Below, piece by piece: positions 26,217 through 36,954 of a stretch of 64,000 nt of DNA. Position 1 is the stretch's first letter. Every line of letters begins with the position of its first letter. The stretch is from Altericroceibacterium endophyticum (GTDB lineage Bacteria; Pseudomonadota; Alphaproteobacteria; Sphingomonadales; Sphingomonadaceae): assembly GCF_009827595.1 (NCBI RefSeq), contig NZ_WTYT01000005.1, forward strand, positions 1 through 64,000, given 5' to 3'. The translations under genes were made by a program, and so were the position numbers. Below the pieces are notes generated by a model. That model did not search any database. It worked only from the letters and a program-made list of their open reading frames with translations, and had not been told where the DNA came from.

Positions 26217-27182
26217 TCCGCCCTCCCCGGCGGATATGACCCGCTGCACCCGCGCATCGGCGCGGCGTGTCAGGCAGGGGGATGGAACGGAAGTGACACT
26301 GTTCTGAGGGACGGAAAAGCGCCCCTCTGACGGGCCATCCTCCTCTGACCGGCCAGCCTCCATACCGCCGGCGGCGCGGGCGACCATCGCATCCACTTCC
26401 CCCGCCGGATCGAACGCGCCGCGCTGCGCCTGAAAGGCCGCCTCCCAGCGCGCAGCAGCCTCGGCGCGGGCAGAGGCGCCCGCCTCATAGACACGGTCGG
26501 CATTCAGGGCCTCGCGCTCGCGCGGATGCAGCCCCTCATCCGCGTCACTGAACAAAGCCTCGGCCATTTCACGCTCGCAGCACTCGGCCATCGCCTCCTC
26601 CGCCTCCCGCGCGCAGCGATCGAGATAGGTCAGACGCGCCTGTTCATCACCGCCCGCCGCATCGAGCGCCGCGCCCTTTCCGCCGAGCCGCATCAGCGCC
26701 GTGTCGAAATCCGCCGCTTCCCCGCGCGGAGACGCCGGCCCGCAGCGCGCATCGAGCCGCGCGAGGAAGGCCAGCAGCAGCCGCGCATCATGCCGCCGCC
26801 GCGTGGCGACCTGCTCGCCGCGATGAAACACCGCTTCCTCCACCCCGTTGAGCGCGCGTTCGGCCAGCACCGCCTCGACATGGTCACGCGCCAGCAGCAG
26901 CGCCGCATCCCAGCAGCGCGCAAAGGCCGGATTGCGCCGCCGCGCGCGATAGGCGGTCTGCGGCGCAATCCCCATGGCCGCGCAGGCCGCCCGGACTGAC
27001 CCAGCGCCGGCAAGATGATCGCAAAAGCCCACCATCCGCTCGGGCGCAAAGCCATTATGCTGGGTCACGCTCTGCGCCGCCCCGCTTTCGCCCGTGGCCA
27101 GCAGCGCGGCGCTCCACGGAGCTGCCTCCCCGGCCGAGAGATCAAAGGCGGGGCGATGCGGGATAAAGTCCTGCGCCCCCAT
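25728..27182 (-). CDS. Hypothetical protein with HTH-like N-terminus; C-terminus reads antisense into the PepSY gene
   Basis: The frame encodes 484 residues from ATG 27182, which has GGAGGG seven bases upstream. Residues 40-80 (GSVRAACAAMGIAPQTAYRARRRNPAFARCWDAALLLARDHVEAV) look like a DNA-binding helix-turn-helix as in terminase-small-subunit or transposase-like proteins, followed by an acidic, Ala/Arg/Glu-rich helical region to about residue 290. From about residue 322 the frame lies wholly inside the convergent PepSY gene and becomes low-complexity, Gly/Ala/Arg-rich sequence. The credible protein therefore probably ended near 26200-26290 and has lost its stop codon. Function unknown. The start overlaps the stop of the frameshifted small ORF upstream. 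Confidence 0.55.
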   Translation of the reverse strand: MGAQDFIPHRPAFDLSAGEAAPWSAALLATGESGAAQSVTQHNGFAPERMVGFCDHLAGAGSVRAACAAMGIAPQTAYRARRRNPAFARCWDAALLLARDHVEAVLAERALNGVEEAVFHRGEQVATRRRHDARLLLAFLARLDARCGPASPRGEAADFDTALMRLGGKGAALDAAGGDEQARLTYLDRCAREAEEAMAECCEREMAEALFSDADEGLHPREREALNADRVYEAGASARAEAAARWEAAFQAQRGAFDPAGEVDAMVARAAGGMEAGRSEEDGPSEGRFSVPQNSVTSVPSPCLTRRADARVQRVISAGEGGSLGGGGRVAELAVTGASASAGVGLDTAFPRRAGAGRKSDDRGGHGDQRGIDRERAERCETEDQPMRQSGDHQPGGEAVAQDGGDPDRGAGHSREHRHGQRDPEKCRQRHGGAANHPEPIGHDQQQRAAPDGDAPEGLQPGFGQSARTALHQPERHAGGGHGA

Positions 27183-27362
27183 CACACTGCCCTCCGCCGC
27201 ACAGCCCCGCACAGCAGCGCCTCATGCCGCCTATGCCGCGCGCGCTGGGCTACGGTCGTGCCCACGTCGGTCTTTATGCGGCCTGCGGCGAGATGATCGA
27301 GCCAGCGGGCGAAATGCTCCAGCGCTTGCGAATCATTGGAGGGCGGACGGGAAATGGACATG
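27182..27362 (-). pseudogene. Small hypothetical ORF broken by a one-base frameshift
   Basis: ATG 27362 opens MSISRPPSNDSQALEHFARWL, then the frame runs to a stop at 27231. If one base is removed near 27300 (a TT in GGCTTCGATC), the frame continues as LDHLAAGRIKTDVGTTV and ends with TGA at 27184-27182, overlapping the next ATG as TGATG. That exact coupling with the downstream gene argues that the repaired frame was a real gene of about 60 codons. A sequencing error would explain it equally well. Confidence 0.4.
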
Positions 27363-27698
27363 GCAGAGACTCATCGGTGGGTTGAAAGACCCTCCGGTGA
27401 GGCATGGCTGTGTGGGTGTAGGGAAGACTTTAAAGTTATGTTAAAAGTCTGAATCCTGTTTAGGCGACTTAGGCGAAACCGGACCGGCTGGTACTCCTAC
27501 AGAAGATCTACTCTGCACCGCCTTCGGAAGCTGCAAATAACTTCTGCCACTGCGAGACAACGAATTGATCAGCCATTCTGACCCTCTAATTGATTTTTCC
27601 ACAACACTCCCCAAGATGACTCATCTGCTTGCCAATATCCCGATTGGGATCCAAATTACCATAAGACAATATGCGTTTTCCCGAGATTGGGGGGGATA
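27363..27698. other. AT-richer intergenic region upstream of the dCTP deaminase; possible antitoxin RNA
   Basis: 336 bases with no credible protein gene. Base composition falls from GC-rich to AT-rich near 27420, marking the left edge of the acquired deaminase gene. In AvcID systems a small RNA antitoxin (AvcI) is encoded just upstream of avcD on the same strand. This region is where it would be. I can see a hairpin ATCCC-GATT-GGGAT at 27637-27650, but I cannot identify AvcI by sequence. Confidence 0.3.
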
Positions 27699-29255
27699 AT
27701 GACAAATAATTCTGATCGCCGCGAAGCTTTTGTAGCTCTGATAGCTCCCATTGGAGTAGACCTGAATGAAGTTGAAATTTGTTTAACAAATCAGTTTAAA
27801 TTGGTCGAATATGAGACCAACAGGTTAAGGTTGACAGAAATATTCAAAGACATAGAACACGACTATGACTTGAATATAAAAAATGAATTCGAACGATACC
27901 AAAAGCTAATCTCAGCTGGCGACAAATTAAGAGTCGATTCAAAACGAAATGATATTTTCGCACTTTATGGAATCCATAAGTTAACAGAATTCTCTGATCG
28001 TGATATTGGTGATGAAATACCGAATAATATCATACATATTTTCAGGCAAATAAAGAGGCCTGAGGAAATCGAAACTCTAAAGAATACCTTCGGAAGAAAT
28101 ATTTTATTTGTCTCCTGCTATGATAGTAGAGAAAATAGAATAAACAATCTTGTTAAGAAATTGCTAAAAACTCAGAGGGGTAGATCGCGCACTGATCTTG
28201 AGTCTGAAGCATTAAAAATAATTGCAATTGATGAAGATGAACGAGGACATGTCGCAGGGCAAAGAGTATTAGACTGTTATCAGCACGCTGATTATGTACT
28301 GGATTGCCAGTCAAAGATGGATCTCTCACAGTCTTGTCAGAGGCTCGTTGAAATTTACTTTGGCAGCCCTTTTATATCGCCAAAGATCGACGAATATTGC
28401 AGTTATCACGCTAACGCAGCGGCCTACCGATCACTTGACCTGTCACGACAGGTTGGAGCAGCGATATTCAACCAGAATTGCGAAATAGTCTCTATGGGAT
28501 GCAATGAAGTCCCTAAAGCGGGCGGAGGTACATATTGGAGCGACGATGCCGATGATCGACGTGATTACGTGCTGGGACGCGATTCCAATCATCAAGTGCG
28601 TGAAGATATGGCAACGGACGCACTTAAGAGACTGCAGCCCGATTGGCTGGATAAAAAATACTCAGATCTCAAACCTGAAGAACTGGCATACCGGGCATTT
28701 GATGCCCCAGATTCTCCACTCAAAGGGTCTATGATATCAGACGTGATGGAATATGGGCGCATGGTTCATGCTGAAATGAACGCCATCACTGACGCAGCCC
28801 GCTCAAACAAAACAACACAGGGAGCGACGCTCTACAGTACAACCATGCCATGTCATTTATGCACGCGATTGATAATAGCGGCAGGCATCCAGCGGGTCGT
28901 GTATGTTCAACCTTACCCCAAAAGTCTAGTTCACGAGCTTTATAATGACTCCGTTGCAATTGACCAACCGCACAGGAATGACAAAGTCAGATTTGAGACA
29001 CTAAAAGGTGTTACGCCAAACGGCTACAAGATTGCTTTCCACAGATCTCATCGAAGAAAAAATAAAGATGGGACCGCAATAAATTGGGATCCAAAAGTTT
29101 CCTCTCCGATATTTTTGAGCCACTATCCCTATTATAGAAATTTAGAGATTGCTTCATCCTTAGAGCTAAGCTTTGCTGTGATGGAACTCGGCAAAGAGGT
29201 CGACAAACGGAAAGCAACTAGCAAGTCTGGCAAGAAATCGATAGGCCTGAACTAA
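27699..29255 (+). CDS. avcD: AvcD-type antiphage dCTP/dCMP deaminase
   Basis: A 518-residue two-domain protein. The N-terminal half is the P-loop-kinase-like domain of the AvcD/antiphage deaminase family; its loop reads APIGVDL, without a GKS/T. The C-terminal half is a zinc deaminase: His 357-Ala-Glu 359 (HAEMNAI) and Pro-Cys 385-x2-Cys 388 (MPCHLC), the exact catalytic set of dCMP deaminases, with conserved flanks (RQVGAAIF, STTMPCHLCTRLIIAAGI). Such enzymes deplete deoxycytidine nucleotides during phage infection and are held in check by an upstream RNA. ATG 27699 follows GGGGGG; a TTG at 27687 is possible. Codon use is strongly AT-rich compared with every neighbour, a clear sign of horizontal transfer. 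It converges on uvrA with 41 bases between stops. Confidence 0.88.
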   Translation: MTNNSDRREAFVALIAPIGVDLNEVEICLTNQFKLVEYETNRLRLTEIFKDIEHDYDLNIKNEFERYQKLISAGDKLRVDSKRNDIFALYGIHKLTEFSDRDIGDEIPNNIIHIFRQIKRPEEIETLKNTFGRNILFVSCYDSRENRINNLVKKLLKTQRGRSRTDLESEALKIIAIDEDERGHVAGQRVLDCYQHADYVLDCQSKMDLSQSCQRLVEIYFGSPFISPKIDEYCSYHANAAAYRSLDLSRQVGAAIFNQNCEIVSMGCNEVPKAGGGTYWSDDADDRRDYVLGRDSNHQVREDMATDALKRLQPDWLDKKYSDLKPEELAYRAFDAPDSPLKGSMISDVMEYGRMVHAEMNAITDAARSNKTTQGATLYSTTMPCHLCTRLIIAAGIQRVVYVQPYPKSLVHELYNDSVAIDQPHRNDKVRFETLKGVTPNGYKIAFHRSHRRKNKDGTAINWDPKVSSPIFLSHYPYYRNLEIASSLELSFAVMELGKEVDKRKATSKSGKKSIGLN

Positions 29256-29296
29256 GAGGGCGCTTTACACGCCTTCGTCGAGCGGGCTCAGGCACT

Positions 29297-32191
<2,895 letters not shown>

Positions 32192-32467
32192 GAAGGGAGA
32201 TGTTCCGCAAATGTTCGTGTGGGTCAAGAGCCATGCGTGAAGGATACGCAGGAGGACCGGAATTGGTTGCGGAGGATGTGGGGGTCAGCGGGCGCTTTGG
32301 GAAGGGGGGAGGCACAAGGATAGCCTCTGCGCGGGTTTTATCCAGCCGATGAAACATCTCGAACGATTTCTGGCTCTGCGCACCGCGACACCGGGCGGCC
32401 TCCCCTTTTGCCCTCCGATCGACATGTCTACGATGAGAATTTTCGTTCATCAAAAGGAGCCCCCTCA

Positions 32468-33079
32468 ATGAAACGCATTATTCTCCCCGCGCTTACATGC
32501 ACATTCCTACTCAGCCTCAGCGCCTGCGGGGGAGGCAATGCGGACGCGGATGGCGGAGCGAATGGCGAAGAAGATACTCAGATCAGCGCCGCGAACGCTG
32601 CTGGCGGCGGCACTGAACCCGGAGCTGAAGGGCAACTCGCGGCGATCCGCGACTTCCGCCTTACCGAGGATTTCCTCACGCGCTATCAGGCTTTCAGCGA
32701 CGAGGCGGCGGAGCGCCCCTGCGCGCTTTCCCCGGCCATGCCGAGCGGAAGCGGCGCGGATGAAGCGCGGTCGATCGAGGAAGCGGCGGAGCGTTTCGCT
32801 GCCCGGCCTGGGGTGCAGGAAGCGCTCGACCGGCACGGCCTCACCGCGCGTGAAATGCTGACAGGCATGATGATTCTCGTCTCCGCTGCGGCGAAAGATA
32901 CGATGTCGCAAATCCCCGGGGCTGAGATCCACAGCGATACCGACCGCATCGTCAGCCCCGAGAATATGGAATTCTATCAGAAGCACAAAGATGCCTATCA
33001 GCGTCATGTCGAAGAGGTCGCAGCGCAGCAAATGGCGCAGAATGGTGGGCAGATACCTGAATGTATGAAAAGTCAATAA
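32468..33079 (+). CDS. Hypothetical lipoprotein
   Basis: A 203-residue exported protein with a lipoprotein signal (MKRIILPALTCTFLLSLSAC, lipobox LSAC with Cys 20), followed by a Gly/Ala/Asp-rich spacer to about residue 50. The mature domain is mostly helical and carries no motif I know. ATG 32468 has AAGGAG eight bases upstream. It lies entirely between the two copies of the 246-bp uvrA repeat, so it may have arrived with the event that made the repeat. It reads away from uvrA and has no obvious partner. Confidence 0.8.
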   Translation: MKRIILPALTCTFLLSLSACGGGNADADGGANGEEDTQISAANAAGGGTEPGAEGQLAAIRDFRLTEDFLTRYQAFSDEAAERPCALSPAMPSGSGADEARSIEEAAERFAARPGVQEALDRHGLTAREMLTGMMILVSAAAKDTMSQIPGAEIHSDTDRIVSPENMEFYQKHKDAYQRHVEEVAAQQMAQNGGQIPECMKSQ

Positions 33080-33211
33080 ATCGGAATAACCGGTCATAGA
33101 TTCACGCGTAAAAGCGGGTTTCTATGGCCGTACCGGGCCGGTAAGCCGAGGCTTCTCTTTCTGTATGATCAAAGCCCTCCCACCTCTTTCTGGCTCTGGC
33201 GTCAGCACCTG

Positions 33212-33391
33212 TTACGCGGCGCCCGGCGCAGGAGCCCCTCGACCGGATGATGACCTGACGAGCATCAGGCTGGATTTGCCCGAGCCGGAGAGCCCGGTGA
33301 TGACGATCAGCGCATCGCGCGGCAGATCGATATCCACCCCTTTGAGATTATGTTCGCGCGCCCCGCGGACGGAAATTTTGGTAAGAGCCAT
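33212..33391 (-). pseudogene. Truncated uvrA copy (first 42 codons)
   Basis: Starting at the ATG equivalent to the uvrA start (33391, exactly 1200 from 32191), the frame encodes the UvrA N-terminus up to Walker A ([10 protein letters not shown]). At 33267 it then breaks into 17 unrelated residues and a stop. It cannot make a functional UvrA. It retains the whole upstream region, so a second uvrA-type promoter may fire toward the lipoprotein gene. Confidence 0.9.
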
Positions 33392-33512
33392 GAAGGGAGA
33401 TGTTCCGCAAATGTTCGTGTGGGTCAAGAGCCATGCGTGAAGGATACGCAGGAGGACCGGAATTGGTTGCGGAGGATGTGGGGGTCAGCGGGCGCTTTGG
33501 GAAGGGGGGAGG
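33267..33512. repeat. 246-bp direct repeat, copy 2
   Basis: Perfect copy of 32067-32312 in the same orientation. Perfect identity implies a recent duplication or ongoing gene conversion. No terminal inverted repeats or transposase accompany it. Confidence 0.98.
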
Positions 33513-33993
33513 AGGAACGACTGGGTCTAGGCAGGGAGCGGTCAGTCAGCTTTTAGGGCGCTACCTGGCAAAAGAAAAAGCCATTGCCGGTTGGCTGATC
33601 AAAGCTGTTGAACTGGTGTTCGGCAAGGAAAGGCCGTTATCGTTCACTGTTTGCGCTGTTCGGTGATTTAGATCAGCGTCCAGCGCGCTCAATCACGCCT
33701 CTCCATGGGCCGCTTTTTTTTCGGCTCGAGATCCGCGCGCCTGAACAGCCGTATGGGACGTATTTCGAACAGGTTGTTTTCACCTAGGGCGCTGCCACGG
33801 TCTGAACGAACGAACTTCTAGCGTTATGCAGGACTGCTTTTCCGAGGCTGGCGATGCTGATCACTTGGAATGTAAGAGTATCGAGAGGTTCTGACATCAG
33901 TCCGGTCACTATCAATTTATAACAATGTCTAACGTTGGCTCACTTTTTTTCTCGAAGTAAGCTATAGTTGCCTCGCGGAAAGGGGGACGAGCG
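33513..33993. other. Intergenic region before the Gabija-like pair
   Basis: 481 bases without a supported gene. A short plus-strand frame to 33666 begins inside the repeat and resembles nothing I know. A T-rich tract lies at 33713-33722. A possible promoter for the nuclease gene is TTGGCT (33935-33940), 17 bases, TAAGCT (33958-33963). Composition becomes AT-richer toward 33900, consistent with acquired DNA. Confidence 0.4.
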
Positions 33994-35625
33994 ATGTTTA
34001 TAAATAAGGTAAAAATAAAGAATTTCAAATGCTTCGAAGACTGGTTCGAGGTTGATTTCAATCAGGGCGTCAATATTATTGTCGGCAACAACGAGGCAGG
34101 AAAATCCACACTGCTCGAAGCCATCCATCTCTGCCTGACGGGCGTGCTGAATGGGAAATATCTGCGCAATGAGTTATCTCCCTATCTTTTTAACAGGAGG
34201 GTCGAGCGAGCTTATCTGGAGAGTCTTGCTACGAAACACCCACTTCAACCGCCGGAAATACGGATCGAACTGTTTCTTGACGGAAATGACGATGCGCTGG
34301 AAGACCTTCGTGGAAACGGCAATTCGGAGAAGAACGATAAGGCGCGAGGTCTTCTCTTCTCAATCGAGTTCGATAAGAAATACGATGGTCCCTACACTGA
34401 GTTATTGAAAGCCGAAGAGATCAATTCGATACCTTTGGAATTCTATCAGGTGCAATGGTGCGAGTTCTCCCGCCAACCGGCTACGGCTCGCAAGATTCCT
34501 GTCAAATCAGCCCTTATCGATTCAACGAGCACGCGAATGCAGAGCGGCTCGGACATGTACATCTCCCGCATCGTCAGGGAGTTTCTGGACGACAAGGAAC
34601 AAGTTGCGATATCTCAAGCCCACCGTAAGCTAAAAGACGCCTTTAAAGCAGACGGCAATGTCGGCGCTATCAATGAAAGATTAGCGGAAGCGGCTAAGAT
34701 CAGCCGAAAAAGGGTTAGCATTTCAGTGGATATGTCTTCCCATCGTGCCTGGGAAAACAGCTTGATGACTTATATAGAAGATGTCCCTTTCCACTATATC
34801 GGCAAGGGTGAGCAGTGCATCGTCAAAACGCGCCTCGCGTTGAGCAGCAAGAAGAACAACGAAGCGACTGTATTGCTAATCGAGGAGCCGGAAAACCACT
34901 TGTCGCACTCGAAGCTCAACCAGCTCATCAGCGATATCAGTACCGATAACAGCGGCAAGCAGGTCATCATCACTACTCATAGCAGCTTCGTTGCGAACAA
35001 ACTCGGACTGCAACATCTCATACTGTTGCGGGAAGCGAAGGTCGCTCGGATCAAGGATCTGAACGCGAGCGACTTCTTCCATAAGCTACCTGGTTATGAC
35101 ACCCTTCGTCTTGTGCTTTCGAAAAAGTCGATCCTTGTCGAGGGCGATGCGGACGAACTGGTCATCCAGCGTGCGTATATGGATACTAATGAAGGAAAGT
35201 TGCCAATCGACGACGAGATCGATGTCATCTCAGTGGGGCTTTCATTCCTGCGTTTTCTAGAACTGGCGACAGCACTGAAAATCCCCGTCGTAGTCGCAAC
35301 CGACAATGATGGAGATATCGGCGCGCTTGATAAGAAGTACGCCGATTACCAGAAATTCGATCATATCAAAATCTGCTACGATCCTGTGGTGGATGAGGGC
35401 GGCATGATGCACGCTGGCAAGCCTTTCAATTATAATACCCTTGAGCCGAAACTGGTCAAATCCAATAGCGTCGAGACTTTCAACAAGCTGTTCGATACCA
35501 ATTATGACCTAGATGGCCTCCATCGTTATATGAAGAACAACAAGACCGAGTGTGCGCTGGCGATATTCTCAGCAAAGACAGATATCAATTACCCGCAATA
35601 TATTCTGGATGCGATTGCCGAATGA
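33994..35625 (+). CDS. gajA: OLD-family ATPase-TOPRIM nuclease (GajA-like)
   Basis: A 543-residue antiphage nuclease. The N-terminal ABC-type ATPase has Walker A GNNEAGKST (31-39) and Walker B LLIEEPENHL (Glu 297-298), followed by the TTHSSF switch. The C-terminal TOPRIM domain has the metal-binding glutamate in VEGDADE (Glu 383) and the acidic cluster TDNDGD (Asp 437, 439, 441). In Gabija, GajA nicks DNA when nucleotide pools fall during infection and works with the helicase GajB, encoded immediately downstream as here (ATGA overlap). GajA proteins are usually near 580 residues, so this is slightly short but complete in motifs. Base composition is less GC-rich than the core genes around it. 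Other OLD-nuclease systems are the main alternative. Confidence 0.82.
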   Translation: MFINKVKIKNFKCFEDWFEVDFNQGVNIIVGNNEAGKSTLLEAIHLCLTGVLNGKYLRNELSPYLFNRRVERAYLESLATKHPLQPPEIRIELFLDGNDDALEDLRGNGNSEKNDKARGLLFSIEFDKKYDGPYTELLKAEEINSIPLEFYQVQWCEFSRQPATARKIPVKSALIDSTSTRMQSGSDMYISRIVREFLDDKEQVAISQAHRKLKDAFKADGNVGAINERLAEAAKISRKRVSISVDMSSHRAWENSLMTYIEDVPFHYIGKGEQCIVKTRLALSSKKNNEATVLLIEEPENHLSHSKLNQLISDISTDNSGKQVIITTHSSFVANKLGLQHLILLREAKVARIKDLNASDFFHKLPGYDTLRLVLSKKSILVEGDADELVIQRAYMDTNEGKLPIDDEIDVISVGLSFLRFLELATALKIPVVVATDNDGDIGALDKKYADYQKFDHIKICYDPVVDEGGMMHAGKPFNYNTLEPKLVKSNSVETFNKLFDTNYDLDGLHRYMKNNKTECALAIFSAKTDINYPQYILDAIAE

Positions 35626-36761
35626 TGGGGCCGAATAAGCTCGTCATTGCTGCGGCAGGCTCGGGGAAGACTACCTACCTCGTCAGGCAGGCGCTTGCGG
35701 TTGAACAAAAACGGGTCCTCATCACCACCTACACGGAATCGAACGAAGAAGAGATCCGGCGCAAATTCTTCGAAATCAATGGCTCGGTTCCGGGCAACGT
35801 GCATATCCAGACCTGGTTCAGTCTGCTAATCAAGCACGGCATCAAACCCTTTCAAGGCAAGCTGTTCGATTGGGATGTCGATGGCATGCTTCTGGTTTCG
35901 CAGAGATCCGGTTTTCGCGGGCGCAACTGGCAAGGCCGTCCCATCTATTGGGGTGAGGAAGATTTCAGACGCTGCTACTTCGATCGTCGAAATCGCGTCT
36001 ACTCAGACAAATTGTCGAGACTGATGATACGGTGCAACGACGCATCGGACGGCGCTGTCATCGAGCGACTTTCCCGTATCTACCCCTTTGTTTTCGTAGA
36101 TGAGGTGCAAGATCTGGCAGGTTACGACCTCGACATTTTGGCGGCGCTCTTCAAAAGTCCCGCCAACGTCGTCATGGTGGGTGATCCACGTCAAGTCACT
36201 TATGTAACCCATCTAGAGACTCGCCTCAAGAAGTACAGGGACGGACGCATTGCCGACTTCATTCGGGAGGAACTTCCCCGGAAAGTTACGTGTGATATCG
36301 ATGAGACTAGCCTCTTAGAATCGCACCGCAATAGCCCAGCTATTTGCGAATTGTCGTCGAAGCTCTATCCAAATTTGGTTGCTACGACTGCTTGCGGATG
36401 TCCCGGCTGTAGGCAATTAGTCCCTCTTGATGCGGGTCTGGTCATTGTGCGGCGTAAGGACCTGCTTCGTTACCTCGATACAAAACGGCCGGTGCAGCTC
36501 CGATGGAGCTCGACCGTCAAGATCTCATCTACCGATCTGCCCGCGTTAACGTTTGGAAGGTCCAAGGGCCTCGGCTTCGACCGTGTCATTATTTATCCCA
36601 CCAAAGAAATGATGAACTGGCTAAAGAATGCCCAATCGCCGTTGAAGCCAGAAACCCGCGCAAAACTCTATGTCGGCCTCACTCGGGCGAGGCATACTGT
36701 GGCAGTGGTCTACGACCCTGCCGATGGTGAGGTCGTTCCAGGATTTACCGTTTTCGAATAG
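35622..36761 (+). CDS. gajB: Compact UvrD-like helicase (GajB-like)
   Basis: A 379-residue superfamily 1A helicase. Seen motifs: Walker A AAGSGKT (11-17), motif Ia region TTYTESN, Walker B VDEVQD (160-164), motif III GDPRQVTY, motif IV ESHRNS, and motif VI YVGLTRARH. GajB proteins are near 500 residues, so this one is clearly shorter and seems to lack much of the 1B/2B insertions. A CGCPGC cysteine cluster near residue 260 is unusual. A start at 35550 would lie inside the nuclease gene; ATG 35622 overlapping its stop is preferred (a second ATG is at 35625). Operon with the OLD nuclease supports a Gabija-like role. Confidence 0.8.
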   Translation: MMGPNKLVIAAAGSGKTTYLVRQALAVEQKRVLITTYTESNEEEIRRKFFEINGSVPGNVHIQTWFSLLIKHGIKPFQGKLFDWDVDGMLLVSQRSGFRGRNWQGRPIYWGEEDFRRCYFDRRNRVYSDKLSRLMIRCNDASDGAVIERLSRIYPFVFVDEVQDLAGYDLDILAALFKSPANVVMVGDPRQVTYVTHLETRLKKYRDGRIADFIREELPRKVTCDIDETSLLESHRNSPAICELSSKLYPNLVATTACGCPGCRQLVPLDAGLVIVRRKDLLRYLDTKRPVQLRWSSTVKISSTDLPALTFGRSKGLGFDRVIIYPTKEMMNWLKNAQSPLKPETRAKLYVGLTRARHTVAVVYDPADGEVVPGFTVFE

Positions 36762-36954
36762 GGAAGTCGCCGCGGAACGTTTCCGGGGGTTACCTCTACG
36801 CCAAAGACACCAACAGTGAACTGCCCTAGTTAAGAGTAATGCCCGCTTTCAGGAAACTGGAATTACAGGCTCTATGGCCGAAATTGGGGCGCAAAGCTAC
36901 CACGCTCACAGCATCCCCCTACCCATCCCCCGGCCCCGCTGGTAAGGGCGCGCG

